Assembly: GCA_036399015.1 (NCBI GenBank)
Contig: DASWNW010000081.1
Coordinates: 1-64,000 of the forward strand
Source of the DNA: QHVT01 sp036399015
GTDB taxonomy: Bacteria > Acidobacteriota > Thermoanaerobaculia > Gp7-AA8
Direction: 5' to 3'
Length of the DNA: 64,000 nt
Under the pieces are notes generated by a model that was not told the origin of the DNA, made no database searches, and was given only the letters and a program-made list of their open reading frames with translations. The position numbers and the translations under genes were made by a program. Positions 41,028-49,481 of this stretch are shown here, one piece after another. Every line of letters begins with the position of its first letter. Positions within the stretch are counted from its first letter, which is position 1.

Positions 41028-42878
41028 GTGCGTAAGGGGTGGGTGTGGTTCTTCCTGTTGTTCCAGGCCGCGGCATTGTTCGCGGCGCCCGCCGAAGCGC
41101 CGATTGCGACCGCGCAGATCACCGAAGTCCTTCGCGCGACGCTCACTCGCGATTACAATCTCGAGATCACGGTCAAACCTCACGATGGTGATGCCTGGAC
41201 GCGCCTCGCGAAGCGCGTCACCGGCGACGCCTCGAACTGGGAAGACATCGCGGCGCTGAACCAGGCCGACGAGACTCTCAGGACGCACCGCTGGGTGCGC
41301 GTGCCCTTCTCGCTGCTCCGTCCGAACCTGCAGCGCGACGTGATCTCCACCCTTTTCCCCAAAGACAAGCTGACCCCCGGCGGCTGGCAGCACGTCGTCG
41401 TCGGCTCGCGCGGCATCGAAGGGGAGTCGCTCTGGAACATCGCGGAGTGGCTCACCGGCGACGGCGCCAACTACTCCCTCATCCGCAAGGCCAATCCGAG
41501 TCAGGGACTCTCGACGCGCAAAGGTGACGTGATCCTCGTTCCAAAACGGCTGCTCACCGCCGCCTTCGGCGGGAGCTCGGAGGAAGAGAATGCACCGAAG
41601 ACGGCAACAGAGGTTCGGAAACCATCGGACGATGCGGTTCAGCGTGCAGCAGCGGATGAAAATGTTCCGGAAGCGACAGCAGTCGCACCACTGGCTCAAC
41701 CGTCGCTGAGTTACGACCGTACCGCCGCCGAGCCTCACGCCGTCTATCGCCTGCAGAAGGGCGAGGCGCTCTACTCGTCGGTCGCCATCCGCTTCACCGG
41801 CCGCGTCTACGCGAAAGACGTCGGCGACGTCCTCGACCGCCTCGTGAAGTTCAACGACATCGCGGACGTGTCGAGGATCCCCGTCGGCTATCCGGTGAAG
41901 ATCCCCATGGACCTCCTGCTCCCCGAGTTCCTGCCGCAGGGCGATCCGGCCCGCGTGGCGCGCGAGACCACCAGGCGCGAAAGCGCGAAGGTGGCCAAAC
42001 GCACGCTCGCGGCCGGCCTGTCCGGCGTGCATGTGATCCTCGACGCGGGGCACGGGGGGCGCGACGTCGGCACCGAGCACGACGACGTCTGGGAGTCGAC
42101 GTACGTCTACGACGTCGCCTGCCGGCTGCGCCGCATCCTCGAGGACGAGTCGGCGGCGAAGGTCTCGATGACGACACGCTCGAAGAAGCACGGCTTCTCG
42201 ATCCCTGACAGGAACGTGCTCCCCGGCGCGAGCGATCACGTCGTGCAGACCACGCCGGCGTATCTGCTCGACGACGCCATCGTCGGCGTGAACCTTCGCT
42301 GGTATCTCGCCAACTCCATCTTCCGACGCGCCATGAAGGGCGGCGTGCCGCGGGAGAAGGTGGTCTTCCTCTCCATCCACGCCGACTCGCTCCATCCGTC
42401 GCTGCGCGGCGCGATGGCGTACATCCCCGGCGCGAGCTTCGTGACCGGCTCCTACCGCAAGAAGGGGGACGTCTACCTGACGCGCGCGGAAGTGCGCGAG
42501 CAGCCGAGCGTCACCCAGTCGCGCGAGGACGCCCTCATGTCCGAGGGGCTGTCGCGCGACCTCGCGGAGTCGATCATGACCTCGTTCGCGCGGAAGGGGC
42601 TGAAGGTGCATCCGTTCGAGCCGGTACGCGACAACGTGATCCGCAACCGGAAGGAATGGGTCCCCGCCGTCATCCGCCACAACCAGGTCCCCACACGGCT
42701 CCTGCTCGAGGTCTGCAACCTCGGCAACGCGAAGGACCGCGAGCTGCTGCAGACCAAGAAGTACCGCCAGCAGCTCGCCGAGGCGATGTACCAGGGCCTC
42801 GTCGACTTTTACGCGACCTCACGCGAGGAGCGGAAGCCGGCGGTGGTCGCGGCGAGCAAGGGCGCGGCGGGCAAGTAA
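41028..42878 (+). CDS. N-acetylmuramoyl-L-alanine amidase with LysM-like modules (AmiC type)
   Basis: About 616 aa, exported. GTG 41028 starts VRKGWVWFFLLFQAAALFAA, a good signal peptide. Two LysM-like regions follow (about 40-90, DAWTRLAKRVTGDASNWEDIAALNQ; and about 240-300, ALYSSVAIRFTG). The C-terminal Amidase_3 domain has VHVILDAGHGGRDVGTE (zinc His), SIHADSLHPS (second zinc His) and a final EVCNLGNAKDRELL with a catalytic Glu. It hydrolyses the amide between muramic acid and the stem peptide, probably in daughter-cell separation. The frame stays open to 40878 through the hairpin, but signal peptide placement rules that out. Confidence 0.88.
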   Translation: MRKGWVWFFLLFQAAALFAAPAEAPIATAQITEVLRATLTRDYNLEITVKPHDGDAWTRLAKRVTGDASNWEDIAALNQADETLRTHRWVRVPFSLLRPNLQRDVISTLFPKDKLTPGGWQHVVVGSRGIEGESLWNIAEWLTGDGANYSLIRKANPSQGLSTRKGDVILVPKRLLTAAFGGSSEEENAPKTATEVRKPSDDAVQRAAADENVPEATAVAPLAQPSLSYDRTAAEPHAVYRLQKGEALYSSVAIRFTGRVYAKDVGDVLDRLVKFNDIADVSRIPVGYPVKIPMDLLLPEFLPQGDPARVARETTRRESAKVAKRTLAAGLSGVHVILDAGHGGRDVGTEHDDVWESTYVYDVACRLRRILEDESAAKVSMTTRSKKHGFSIPDRNVLPGASDHVVQTTPAYLLDDAIVGVNLRWYLANSIFRRAMKGGVPREKVVFLSIHADSLHPSLRGAMAYIPGASFVTGSYRKKGDVYLTRAEVREQPSVTQSREDALMSEGLSRDLAESIMTSFARKGLKVHPFEPVRDNVIRNRKEWVPAVIRHNQVPTRLLLEVCNLGNAKDRELLQTKKYRQQLAEAMYQGLVDFYATSREERKPAVVAASKGAAGK

Positions 42879-42966
42879 GCGTTGCGTGTTGCGCGTTGCG
42901 AGTTCCTCGGGCCTTACCGCCCGAGCGAAACAGCCCGGGCAACGCGCTACAAGCAACGCGCAACAT
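42879..42966. repeat. Hairpin of GCGTTGC words between convergent genes
   Basis: GTTGCGCGTTGC (42889-42900) pairs perfectly with GCAACGCGCAAC (42953-42964), extended with mismatches by further GCGTTGC words. An inner 7-bp hairpin CTCGGGC/GCCCGAG (42906-42925) sits in the loop. It lies exactly between the convergent amidase and membrane-protein stop codons, so a bidirectional terminator is likely. Confidence 0.7.
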
Positions 42967-44088
42967 TCATACGTGCTTGGCCACCTGCCACCACAGCACC
43001 GCCACCACCGTCGCCACCGTCCAGCGCGTGCCGCGGCCGGCGCCGAAGACGATGGCGACGCTCAGCGCGAACAGCTCCGTCAGCGCGCGCATGTAGGCGT
43101 AGTGCTCGCCCCAGACGTCGTGCGCGAGGAGCGCGGCCAGGAGGAACGCGCCGCCCCAGGCTGCGCGCCACTCGCTGTGCGCGCGCGAGCGGCGCCAGAC
43201 CGCGATCACGATCGCCACGAGCAGCGGCCAGAAGATGCACTCCATGAACTGGATGCGGTCCATGGCCGTGCGTCGCGATGAGGCGGCGATGAAGGTGTCG
43301 ACGTAGCCGGAGAAGGGGATGGTGCGGTCGGGTGTCCCGGCGAGCAGCGGGACCTGCTGCCACCACCAGCCGAGAAACGCCTGCCAGGCGGCGTACAGCG
43401 CGCCGGGGATGACGAACGTCGCCGGCGGCACGTTGCGGCGGAAGAGCCAGACCAGGCCGATGCCGATCGCGAGGAGAAGGGTCGTCTCGCGCGTGAGCAT
43501 GGCGCAGCAGAGGAGGAGCGTGCAGAGCTTCCACCGCTGCGCCGCGAAGGTCCACATGGCGCACGACGCGAAGGCCCACGCCGCGATCTCCGAGGTGTCG
43601 CGCGAGAAGGTGACGATGAAGCCTGGGTAGAGTGGGAAGAACAGCCCCCAGAACGGCGCCAGGCCGTAGTGCATCGCCAGCGCGCCGGCTGCGGCGGCCA
43701 TGACGGCGATGCCGAGGAGGTTCACGAGCGGCATCAGGAGCGGCACCCGCTCCGGGTTGCCGAGGGACAGTACCCAGAGGATCAGCGGATAGAGGATGCG
43801 CTGCTGGCGGTACGACGGCTCGTCGAGTTTGATGCCGTACGCCTCCTGCTCGCGCGTGAAGGGGTCGAGGGCGAGGCGGTAGAACATCATCCCGTCGTAG
43901 CCGCCGATGTTCGGGATGACGGTGAGCCCCGGCGGCACCTTCGCCGGGTCGACGCCGCCCCCTCCCGCGACGACCATCCGCGAGACGTCGCCGCCGTGCG
44001 TCTTCATCAGCGAGGCGAAGACGCCGCCGTAGGCGAGGAGGGCGACGAGCGCGGTGGCGGCGAGTTTCACCGGCGCCGCATTATGCAT
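42967..44088 (-). CDS. Polytopic membrane protein, probable GT-C-like
   Basis: About 373 aa (379 from the upstream Met at 44106, which would overlap the ribH start codon). About 9-10 TM segments. GYDGMMFYRLALDPF after TM1 with acidic and aromatic residues, and RQQRILYPLILWVLSLG, resemble a family of glycopolymer-forming GT-C membrane proteins. MLTRETTLLLAIGIGLVW is also characteristic. Probably a polyprenyl-phosphate-sugar-dependent transferase, but no donor or acceptor can be named. Divergent from ribH. Confidence 0.7.
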   Translation of the reverse strand: MHNAAPVKLAATALVALLAYGGVFASLMKTHGGDVSRMVVAGGGGVDPAKVPPGLTVIPNIGGYDGMMFYRLALDPFTREQEAYGIKLDEPSYRQQRILYPLILWVLSLGNPERVPLLMPLVNLLGIAVMAAAAGALAMHYGLAPFWGLFFPLYPGFIVTFSRDTSEIAAWAFASCAMWTFAAQRWKLCTLLLCCAMLTRETTLLLAIGIGLVWLFRRNVPPATFVIPGALYAAWQAFLGWWWQQVPLLAGTPDRTIPFSGYVDTFIAASSRRTAMDRIQFMECIFWPLLVAIVIAVWRRSRAHSEWRAAWGGAFLLAALLAHDVWGEHYAYMRALTELFALSVAIVFGAGRGTRWTVATVVAVLWWQVAKHV

Positions 44089-44093
44089 AGAAT
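44088..44093 (+). promoter_or_regulatory. Candidate -10 box of ribH-nusB
   Basis: TAGAAT ends 12 nt before the ribH ATG at 44106. A weak TTTCAC lies 17 bp upstream at 44065-44070. No Shine-Dalgarno sequence follows. Confidence 0.4.
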
Positions 44094-44105
44094 GCGCGCC
44101 CAGCA

Positions 44106-44588
44106 ATGCCGCGCTCTTTCGAAGGGGATCTCAGTGCCGCCGGTCTGCGGATCGGCATCATCGCCAGCCGTTTCAACGACGAGATCGTCTCCGGAATGCT
44201 CGACGGCGCGCTGACCTGCCTCACCCGCCACGGCGCGGCCGACGGCGACGTCTCGCTGTTCCGCGTCCCCGGCGCCTTCGAGATCCCGCAGCTCACCGCG
44301 AAGCTGATCGCCGGCGGCTCGTTCGACGCGCTGGTCACGCTCGGCTGCCTGCTGAAGGGCGACACGCCGCACTTCGACTTCATCTCCGCGCAGGTGACGA
44401 ACGAGCTCTCGCGCGTGGCCGTCGAGGCGCGCTTCCCGGTCGCCTTCGGCGTCATCACCTGCAACACGTACGAGCAGGCGGTGGAGCGGTCGTCGCCCGG
44501 CACGGGAAACAAGGGGTGGGAGGCGGCGCTGGCGGCCATCGAGATGGCCAACCTCTGGCGCGCGCTTCGCACCAGTGAGGGGACGTAG
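44106..44588 (+). CDS. ribH: 6,7-dimethyl-8-ribityllumazine synthase
   Basis: A 160-aa enzyme joining 5-amino-6-ribitylaminouracil with 3,4-dihydroxybutanone phosphate in riboflavin synthesis. Family motifs: IGIIASRFNDEIVSGMLDGAL, FRVPGAFEIPQLTAKL, LGCLLKGDTPHFDFI and FGVITCNTYEQAVER. The active-site His is the one in TPHFDF. No other rib genes are nearby. It abuts nusB (stop TAG followed at once by ATG), the common ribH-nusB arrangement. Confidence 0.96.
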   Translation: MPRSFEGDLSAAGLRIGIIASRFNDEIVSGMLDGALTCLTRHGAADGDVSLFRVPGAFEIPQLTAKLIAGGSFDALVTLGCLLKGDTPHFDFISAQVTNELSRVAVEARFPVAFGVITCNTYEQAVERSSPGTGNKGWEAALAAIEMANLWRALRTSEGT

Positions 44589-45026
44589 ATGGGCGCCCGC
44601 CGCAAAGCACGAGAGCTCGCGCTGCAGATGCTCTTTCAGCAGGACATGTCCGGCAATCAGCCCGACCAGATCATCGCCACGTTCGAGGAGCTGCAGAAGT
44701 CGAAGCCGAACACCCGCGAGTTCGCCACCAAGATCTTCCGCGGCACCGTCGACCACATGTCCGAGATCGACGAGATGATCCAGAACCAGGCGGAGAACTG
44801 GCGCCTCTCGCGCATGGCCGCCGTCGACCGCAACATCATCCGCATGTCGGTCTACGAGTTCCTCCACGAAGACGACACCCCGAAGCTCGTCATCATCGAC
44901 GAGGCCATCGAGATCGCGAAAAAGTACGGCACACAGAAGTCCAGCCAGTTCATCAACGGCATCCTGGACGGGATACTGAAACGGTACAATCTGGCAACTG
45001 ATGAACGCAGCGCGGCGAAGGAATGA
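44589..45026 (+). CDS. nusB: Transcription antitermination factor NusB
   Basis: A 145-aa all-helical RNA-binding protein that with NusE binds boxA in rRNA leaders. Motifs: RRKARELALQMLFQQDMSG at the N-terminus, NWRLSRMAAVDRNIIRMSVYEFL in the middle and AIEIAKKYGTQKSSQFINGILDGIL at the C-terminus. The gene begins the base after the ribH stop. Its stop codon sits inside the left arm of a GAATGAAGAA-word hairpin (45014-45100). Confidence 0.96.
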   Translation: MGARRKARELALQMLFQQDMSGNQPDQIIATFEELQKSKPNTREFATKIFRGTVDHMSEIDEMIQNQAENWRLSRMAAVDRNIIRMSVYEFLHEDDTPKLVIIDEAIEIAKKYGTQKSSQFINGILDGILKRYNLATDERSAAKE

Positions 45027-45100
45027 AGAATTTCGAATTCAGAATGAAGAATTGAGAATCGCCCGCTTCTTCATTCTTCATTCGAACCTCTTCATTCGCC
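45014..45100. repeat. Hairpin of GAATGAAGAA words after nusB
   Basis: GAATGAAGAA (45042-45051) pairs with TTCTTCATTC (45067-45076), and further GAATGAAGA/TCTTCATTC words extend both arms to 45014 and 45100 with mismatches. It shares GAATGAAGAATTGAGAA with the hairpin at 54714-54805. Likely a terminator for ribH-nusB. Confidence 0.7.
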
Positions 45101-45110
45101 GGGGGCAGTC

Positions 45111-46964
45111 ATGAGCCTCCTCGGCCGCCTCGAAGACCTTTCCCTCACCGACATCGTCCAGATCGTCTATCTCTCCCGCCGCACCGGCGTCCTGGAGATC
45201 ATCAACGACGAGGGGCGGCACACCGTCATGTTCCGGCATGGGCTGGTCGTCAACGCCGCCTCGCCCGAGCATCCCGACCTCGTCACCTTCCTCCACGCCG
45301 CGCAACTGATCTCGCGCGACAACGCGGCGGTGCTGCGGCAGATGGAGGACAGCGGCATCCCCTCCGGCACCGCGATCATCGAGATGAATCTCCTCACCCC
45401 CGACGACCTCGCCGATGCCGTGCGCCAGCGCATCCTCGGCGTCGTCGCGCCGCTGCTGTCGAGCAAGGAGGGGGAGTTCAACTTCATCCTCAGCGAGTCG
45501 ATGAACGCGATCGACGTCGAGTACGAGCCCGACCAGGTCTTCAAGGAGGGCGGCTTCGCCCCCAACAAGCTCCTCGGCACCGGCGAGGGGGAGAAGATCA
45601 AGCCGCTGCGCGGCCTCGAGGAGTCGCTGAAGGTGGGGAAGGCGCTGCTGCGCGGCTCCGCCTCCGCCGAGAGCACGCCCGCCTCCCTCAACCTCGGGCT
45701 GGGGCAGCCGATCGCGCCGCCGGCCGGCCCGCCGAAGCTCCCCGGCACCGCGGCGACGGCGACCGACAACGTGGTCCCCTTCCGTCCGCAGAACGTGATC
45801 GACGCGCGCGAGGAGTTCGCACCGCTGGAAGAGCCGCCGCTCCCGCTCGAGCCGCCACCGCCCGCCTCACCCCCGCAAGACCGCCGCATCGCCGCCTCCG
45901 GCGCGTCGTCCGGCCAGTTCAAGGTCGCGGGCGGTCTGTTCGAGGTCGAGTCCCCCGAGGCGCTGTATCGCAACGTCGTGCTCTTCGAGCGCAACCCGCT
46001 TGTCCGCGTCGCCGCGCGCCGCGCCTTCACCAAGCAGGGGGTGAAGATCTCGCAGTACGGCTCCCTCGACGACGTCCGCGGCGCGATGACGGAGCTCTTC
46101 CGCGCGAACGCCTTCTTCGTCTCCTTCCTCGAGCTCACCGACGACGACGCCTCCGTGCGCCTCATGCAGCAGGTCAAGCGGAAGAACCCGCGATTGCCGG
46201 TGGTGCTCGTCGATCGCGAGACCGACCTCCGCCGCCGCCACGATCTCCTGCGCGCCGGAGCCGATCTCTACGTCACCAAGCCGACTCCCGCGCGCCTGCA
46301 GCCGGGCCTCGCCGAGGAGGAGCTGGCGTTGTTCGCCGACGAACTGGTGCTCTTCGCCGAGCGCTCCTTCGCGCAGTGGGAGCAGGTCACCGGCGGCGGG
46401 GTCGAGGCGGGCAAGCGGTTCTACGAACAGGCCTCGAAGGAGACGATGGACCGCTCCTTCGGACTCCTGCGCCAGCTCATCAACGAGCTGTCGAACCCGA
46501 ACGACATCGGGCAGGTGTCGGCGACCATCCTCCGCCTCTCGGCCGAGTACCTCGACCGCGGCGCGCTCTTCATGGCCGCCGACGACGAGTTCGTCGGCCT
46601 CGGCGGCTTCGGGGTCACCGGGGCGGGGGAGGAGATGGACGCGCGGGTCCGCAAGCTGCGCATCGCCCGCGACCAGCCGTCTGTTCTGTCGGAGGTGGTG
46701 GCGGCGAACGAGGCCCATCGCGGCAAGATGCGCCGCACGCCGGCCAACGTCGAGCTGATCGACCGCCTCGGCGGGCTGCTGCCGACCGAAGTCGTTGCAC
46801 TTCCGATCATGCACGGCGGGCGCGCCGTTGGTATCCTGTACGGAGACAACGCCGAGCATCGGACTCCCATCGACAGCATGACTGGCCTCGAGATCTTCCT
46901 TTCCCAGGCCGGGTTTGCGTTCGGGAACGCGGTGTTCGCATCCGAGAGGGCGGGGCGGCGCTGA
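45111..46964 (+). CDS. DUF4388 / pseudo-receiver / GAF signalling protein
   Basis: A 617-aa cytosolic regulator. Residues 1-120 are a DUF4388 (PATAN-like) domain starting MSLLGRLEDLSLTDIVQIVYLSRRTG, often seen with gliding and chemosensory regulators. An Ala/Pro-rich linker covers about 180-275. Residues 285-400 are receiver-like (VVLFERNPLVRVAARRAFTKQG; RKNPRLPVVLVD; DLYVTKPTP) but the phosphoacceptor strand reads FFVSFLELTDD with no Asp in the usual place. Residues 430-617 resemble a GAF domain ending VVALPIMHGGRAVGILYGD. Followed 4 nt later by a CheY-type gene, probably its partner. Confidence 0.82.
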   Translation: MSLLGRLEDLSLTDIVQIVYLSRRTGVLEIINDEGRHTVMFRHGLVVNAASPEHPDLVTFLHAAQLISRDNAAVLRQMEDSGIPSGTAIIEMNLLTPDDLADAVRQRILGVVAPLLSSKEGEFNFILSESMNAIDVEYEPDQVFKEGGFAPNKLLGTGEGEKIKPLRGLEESLKVGKALLRGSASAESTPASLNLGLGQPIAPPAGPPKLPGTAATATDNVVPFRPQNVIDAREEFAPLEEPPLPLEPPPPASPPQDRRIAASGASSGQFKVAGGLFEVESPEALYRNVVLFERNPLVRVAARRAFTKQGVKISQYGSLDDVRGAMTELFRANAFFVSFLELTDDDASVRLMQQVKRKNPRLPVVLVDRETDLRRRHDLLRAGADLYVTKPTPARLQPGLAEEELALFADELVLFAERSFAQWEQVTGGGVEAGKRFYEQASKETMDRSFGLLRQLINELSNPNDIGQVSATILRLSAEYLDRGALFMAADDEFVGLGGFGVTGAGEEMDARVRKLRIARDQPSVLSEVVAANEAHRGKMRRTPANVELIDRLGGLLPTEVVALPIMHGGRAVGILYGDNAEHRTPIDSMTGLEIFLSQAGFAFGNAVFASERAGRR

Positions 46965-46968
46965 AGTT

Positions 46969-47346
46969 ATGAAGATTCTGGTTGTCGAAGACTCGTCGTC
47001 GATGCGGGCGTATCTCACCACCGTCATCGAGGGGGGGACGGAGAGCTACGACCTCGAGATCGTCGAGGCGGCCAGCGGCTTCGAGGCGCTCAAGACCCTG
47101 CCGCACCACAAGTTCGACGCCATCCTCACCGACATCAACATGCCGGACATCAACGGCCTGGAGCTGGTGAGCTTCCTCAAGAACCACCCCGTCTACCGCT
47201 CGATCCCGATCATGGTCATCTCGACCGAGTCGAGCGAGGAAGACCGCCGCCGGGCCGCCGCGCTCGGCGCCGAGGAGTACCTGGTCAAGCCGTTCCAGGC
47301 GGCCGACCTGATCGCCAAGCTGCGCCGCCTGCTGAAGGTTGCGTAG
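46969..47346 (+). CDS. CheY-like single-domain response regulator
   Basis: A 125-aa receiver domain with all key residues: acidic Glu7-Asp8 (VVEDSS), phosphoacceptor Asp55 (ILTDINMPD), Ser85 (MVISTES) and Lys107 (LVKPFQ). No output domain. The ATG at 46969 lies 4 nt after the DUF4388 gene's stop. It could accept phosphate from the CheA encoded at 52637 and signal to motility machinery such as the PilT encoded at 63132; that link is inference from shared neighbourhood. Confidence 0.93.
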   Translation: MKILVVEDSSSMRAYLTTVIEGGTESYDLEIVEAASGFEALKTLPHHKFDAILTDINMPDINGLELVSFLKNHPVYRSIPIMVISTESSEEDRRRAAALGAEEYLVKPFQAADLIAKLRRLLKVA

Positions 47347-49089
47347 TTGCGGTTCGCGATCGCGCTGGCGCTCGTCTCCGCCGTCTCGCTGATCGGTTTC
47401 TCGCTCCTCCCGTCGCGTCCGCGGGCAAGGTTCGTGGTGCCGCTGTCGCTTTCGTTCGGTGCGCTGGTGGTGGGCTCGCTCACCTGGATCGTCGGAACGC
47501 TGATCGGGACGAGCGCGGCGATGATCGCGGCGGCTCTTCTATTCGCCGTTTCGCTGCGGCACGCGCGCGCCTGGGGAGGCGCGGTTCAGCGGTTCGGCCG
47601 CGAACTGCTCCCGCTGGCGAAGCAGCCGGCGTCGATCCTCACCGGCCTGCTGCTGCTGACCGTCTTGCGTCAGCTCGCGCTGCCACTCATCGACTCCGAC
47701 GGCTTGCGCTATCACGCCGCGCTGCCGAAGCTGTTCCTGCTGCAGGGGGAGGTGACGTATTACCCGTGGGACGTCACCGGCGCGTACCCGCAGACGGCGG
47801 AGATGCTGTACATGCTGGGGATCGCCGCCTGGAGCGGGGAGGTGGCGAAGGTCATCCACTTCCTCTTCTTCTCCGCCACGCTGGCCACGCTCGCGCTGAC
47901 GGTGCATCGCGGACGCGCGACCCGCACGGCCGCCGCCCTCGCTCCGTTCCTCTATGCCGCCGCGCCGGTGGCACTCCTCCCGGCCGGCTCGGCGTTCATC
48001 GATCACATCGTCGTCTTCCACGTGGCGGTGGCCCTGCAGCTCGTGCTCGCCGTCTCTTCTGGACGCACGGGCTCTCAGCCCGTCCCCCGCCGACCCGAGA
48101 GGCCGGCGCTCCAGAGAGCACGAGTCGCCCTGCCGCTCGCCGCCGCCTTCGCCACGAAGATCACCGCCGCCCCCGCCATCGCCGTCCTCGCCCTCGCGCG
48201 GAAGCGCGTCCGCTCGATCGCCGTCATCGCGGCCGTCGTCACGCTCGCCTTCCTGCCGTTCGCCATCCGAAACGTCTATTACACAGGCGATCCCGTCTAC
48301 CCGGTCGGCCGCGGCCTCCTCGGCCTTCCGATCGCCGGCGTGACGCAGGAGCGGATCGAGTACGCCACGCAGTTCCACGGCAAGATCGGCGGCATCCCTT
48401 GGGTGCCGCGGGAAGGGGTGGTCCAGGACGACGAGGTCGCCGGCCTCCACCACCTCCTGGGACTCTTCGCGCTGTTGCTCGCCATCCGCGACCGCCGCCT
48501 GCGCGTGCCGCTGCTGATCGTGGTGGCGTACCTCGCCGTCGGATTGGTCTACAGCGTCCCCACCCGCCACTACCTCTCGATGTTTCTCGTCCTGTCGATC
48601 TTCGAGGCACTGGCGCTGGCGCGCCTCCGGCGCTTCGCACCGGTCGTGGCGCTGCTCGTCGCGCTGCCCGCGCTTGCCGTGTCGGTGCCGCTGGTGCTCA
48701 CGTACGGCAGCTTCGACGTCGCGCGGACGGTCCCGGCGTATCGCGCCATGCAGGTCGTGAACGCGCAGCCGCCCGGCGGCAAGGTGATGGGCTTCGACGT
48801 CCCGGCGCCCTACTACTTCGACCGCCCCTGGATCGTCGAAGGCCTCCTCAACGAGCCGCCGCTGAAACGGTGGGTTCGCGAAGCGCGCACGGTCGAAGAC
48901 CTTCTCGCGAAACTGCGCGCGCACGACGTGCGCTACGTCGTGGTCACCCCCGGCTACGGCGGCGGCGGCCCGCACACGCTCGTGGCGCTCGCGGAGAACC
49001 CCCGCGAGGCGCAACTGCTCGACGCACTCCGCCGCCGGCTCCGCCCAGTCGAGCGAGTCGACTCCGTGGACGTCTTCGCGGTGCCGTGA
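47347..49089 (+). CDS. GT-C-like membrane glycosyltransferase
   Basis: A 580-aa protein with about 11-12 TM segments and a C-terminal soluble part (about 465-580). DSDGLRYHAALPKLFL after an early TM resembles the acidic loop motif of GT-C enzymes, followed by YPQTAEMLYMLG. The start is TTG immediately after the CheY-like gene's stop. Residues 238-257 (SGRTGSQPVPRRPERPALQR) look inserted: they are encoded by a palindromic element with TCTGGA/TCCAGA ends (48058-48115). Donor and acceptor unknown; a lipid-linked sugar donor is expected for the class. Confidence 0.75.
   Translation: MRFAIALALVSAVSLIGFSLLPSRPRARFVVPLSLSFGALVVGSLTWIVGTLIGTSAAMIAAALLFAVSLRHARAWGGAVQRFGRELLPLAKQPASILTGLLLLTVLRQLALPLIDSDGLRYHAALPKLFLLQGEVTYYPWDVTGAYPQTAEMLYMLGIAAWSGEVAKVIHFLFFSATLATLALTVHRGRATRTAAALAPFLYAAAPVALLPAGSAFIDHIVVFHVAVALQLVLAVSSGRTGSQPVPRRPERPALQRARVALPLAAAFATKITAAPAIAVLALARKRVRSIAVIAAVVTLAFLPFAIRNVYYTGDPVYPVGRGLLGLPIAGVTQERIEYATQFHGKIGGIPWVPREGVVQDDEVAGLHHLLGLFALLLAIRDRRLRVPLLIVVAYLAVGLVYSVPTRHYLSMFLVLSIFEALALARLRRFAPVVALLVALPALAVSVPLVLTYGSFDVARTVPAYRAMQVVNAQPPGGKVMGFDVPAPYYFDRPWIVEGLLNEPPLKRWVREARTVEDLLAKLRAHDVRYVVVTPGYGGGGPHTLVALAENPREAQLLDALRRRLRPVERVDSVDVFAVP
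48058..48115. repeat. Palindromic insertion-like element in the GT-C gene
   Basis: The ends TCTGGA (48058-48063) and TCCAGA (48110-48115) are inverted. Inside is ACGGGCTCTCAGCCCGTC (48067-48084), identical over 18 nt to 53411-53428 in cheA. It stays in frame and adds a polar Arg/Pro-rich loop of about 19 residues. Confidence 0.65.
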
Positions 49090-49417
49090 CGCGGCGACCC
49101 ATCCCGAGAGATCGTTCGCCCCGGCACATACTTCAAGCACCTCCAGAGATGCTTAATGGACTCCCAGGCATGCTTAATGGACTCTGGGAGGTCGTTAGTC
49201 TCGCCTGGAGGACGGTGAGTCTCGGGTCTTAGGACGGTGAATGGACTCTGAGAGTCCGAGGGCACCCGACTGACGATTAGATCGGCAACGGCGGCGAACA
49301 ACGAGTCAGGCCGCCCGAAACGACAGCACCGGTCGCACACTCACTGCGTGACTCCTCGCGCTCATCCCCCACATCCGTAGAGAAACGCTATTCTCCTTCA
49401 AGCGAGGGGGGGGCCAC
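49090..49417. repeat. Gene-free stretch with degenerate 21-22-nt repeats
   Basis: Nothing coding is convincing. From 49148 to 49255 there are decayed tandem units: ATGCTTAATGGACTC at 49149 and 49170, and GGACGGTGA at 49210 and 49232, with GGAGG-like joints, period about 21-22. The rest (49260-49400) is unique sequence of lower GC with a poly-G run (about 49404-49413). Confidence 0.6.
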
Positions 49418-49481
49418 ATGACGTCCGTTCAGCGCTATACCGCGTGACTACCGACAGGGCGTTCAAATCGTTTCGCTTGGA

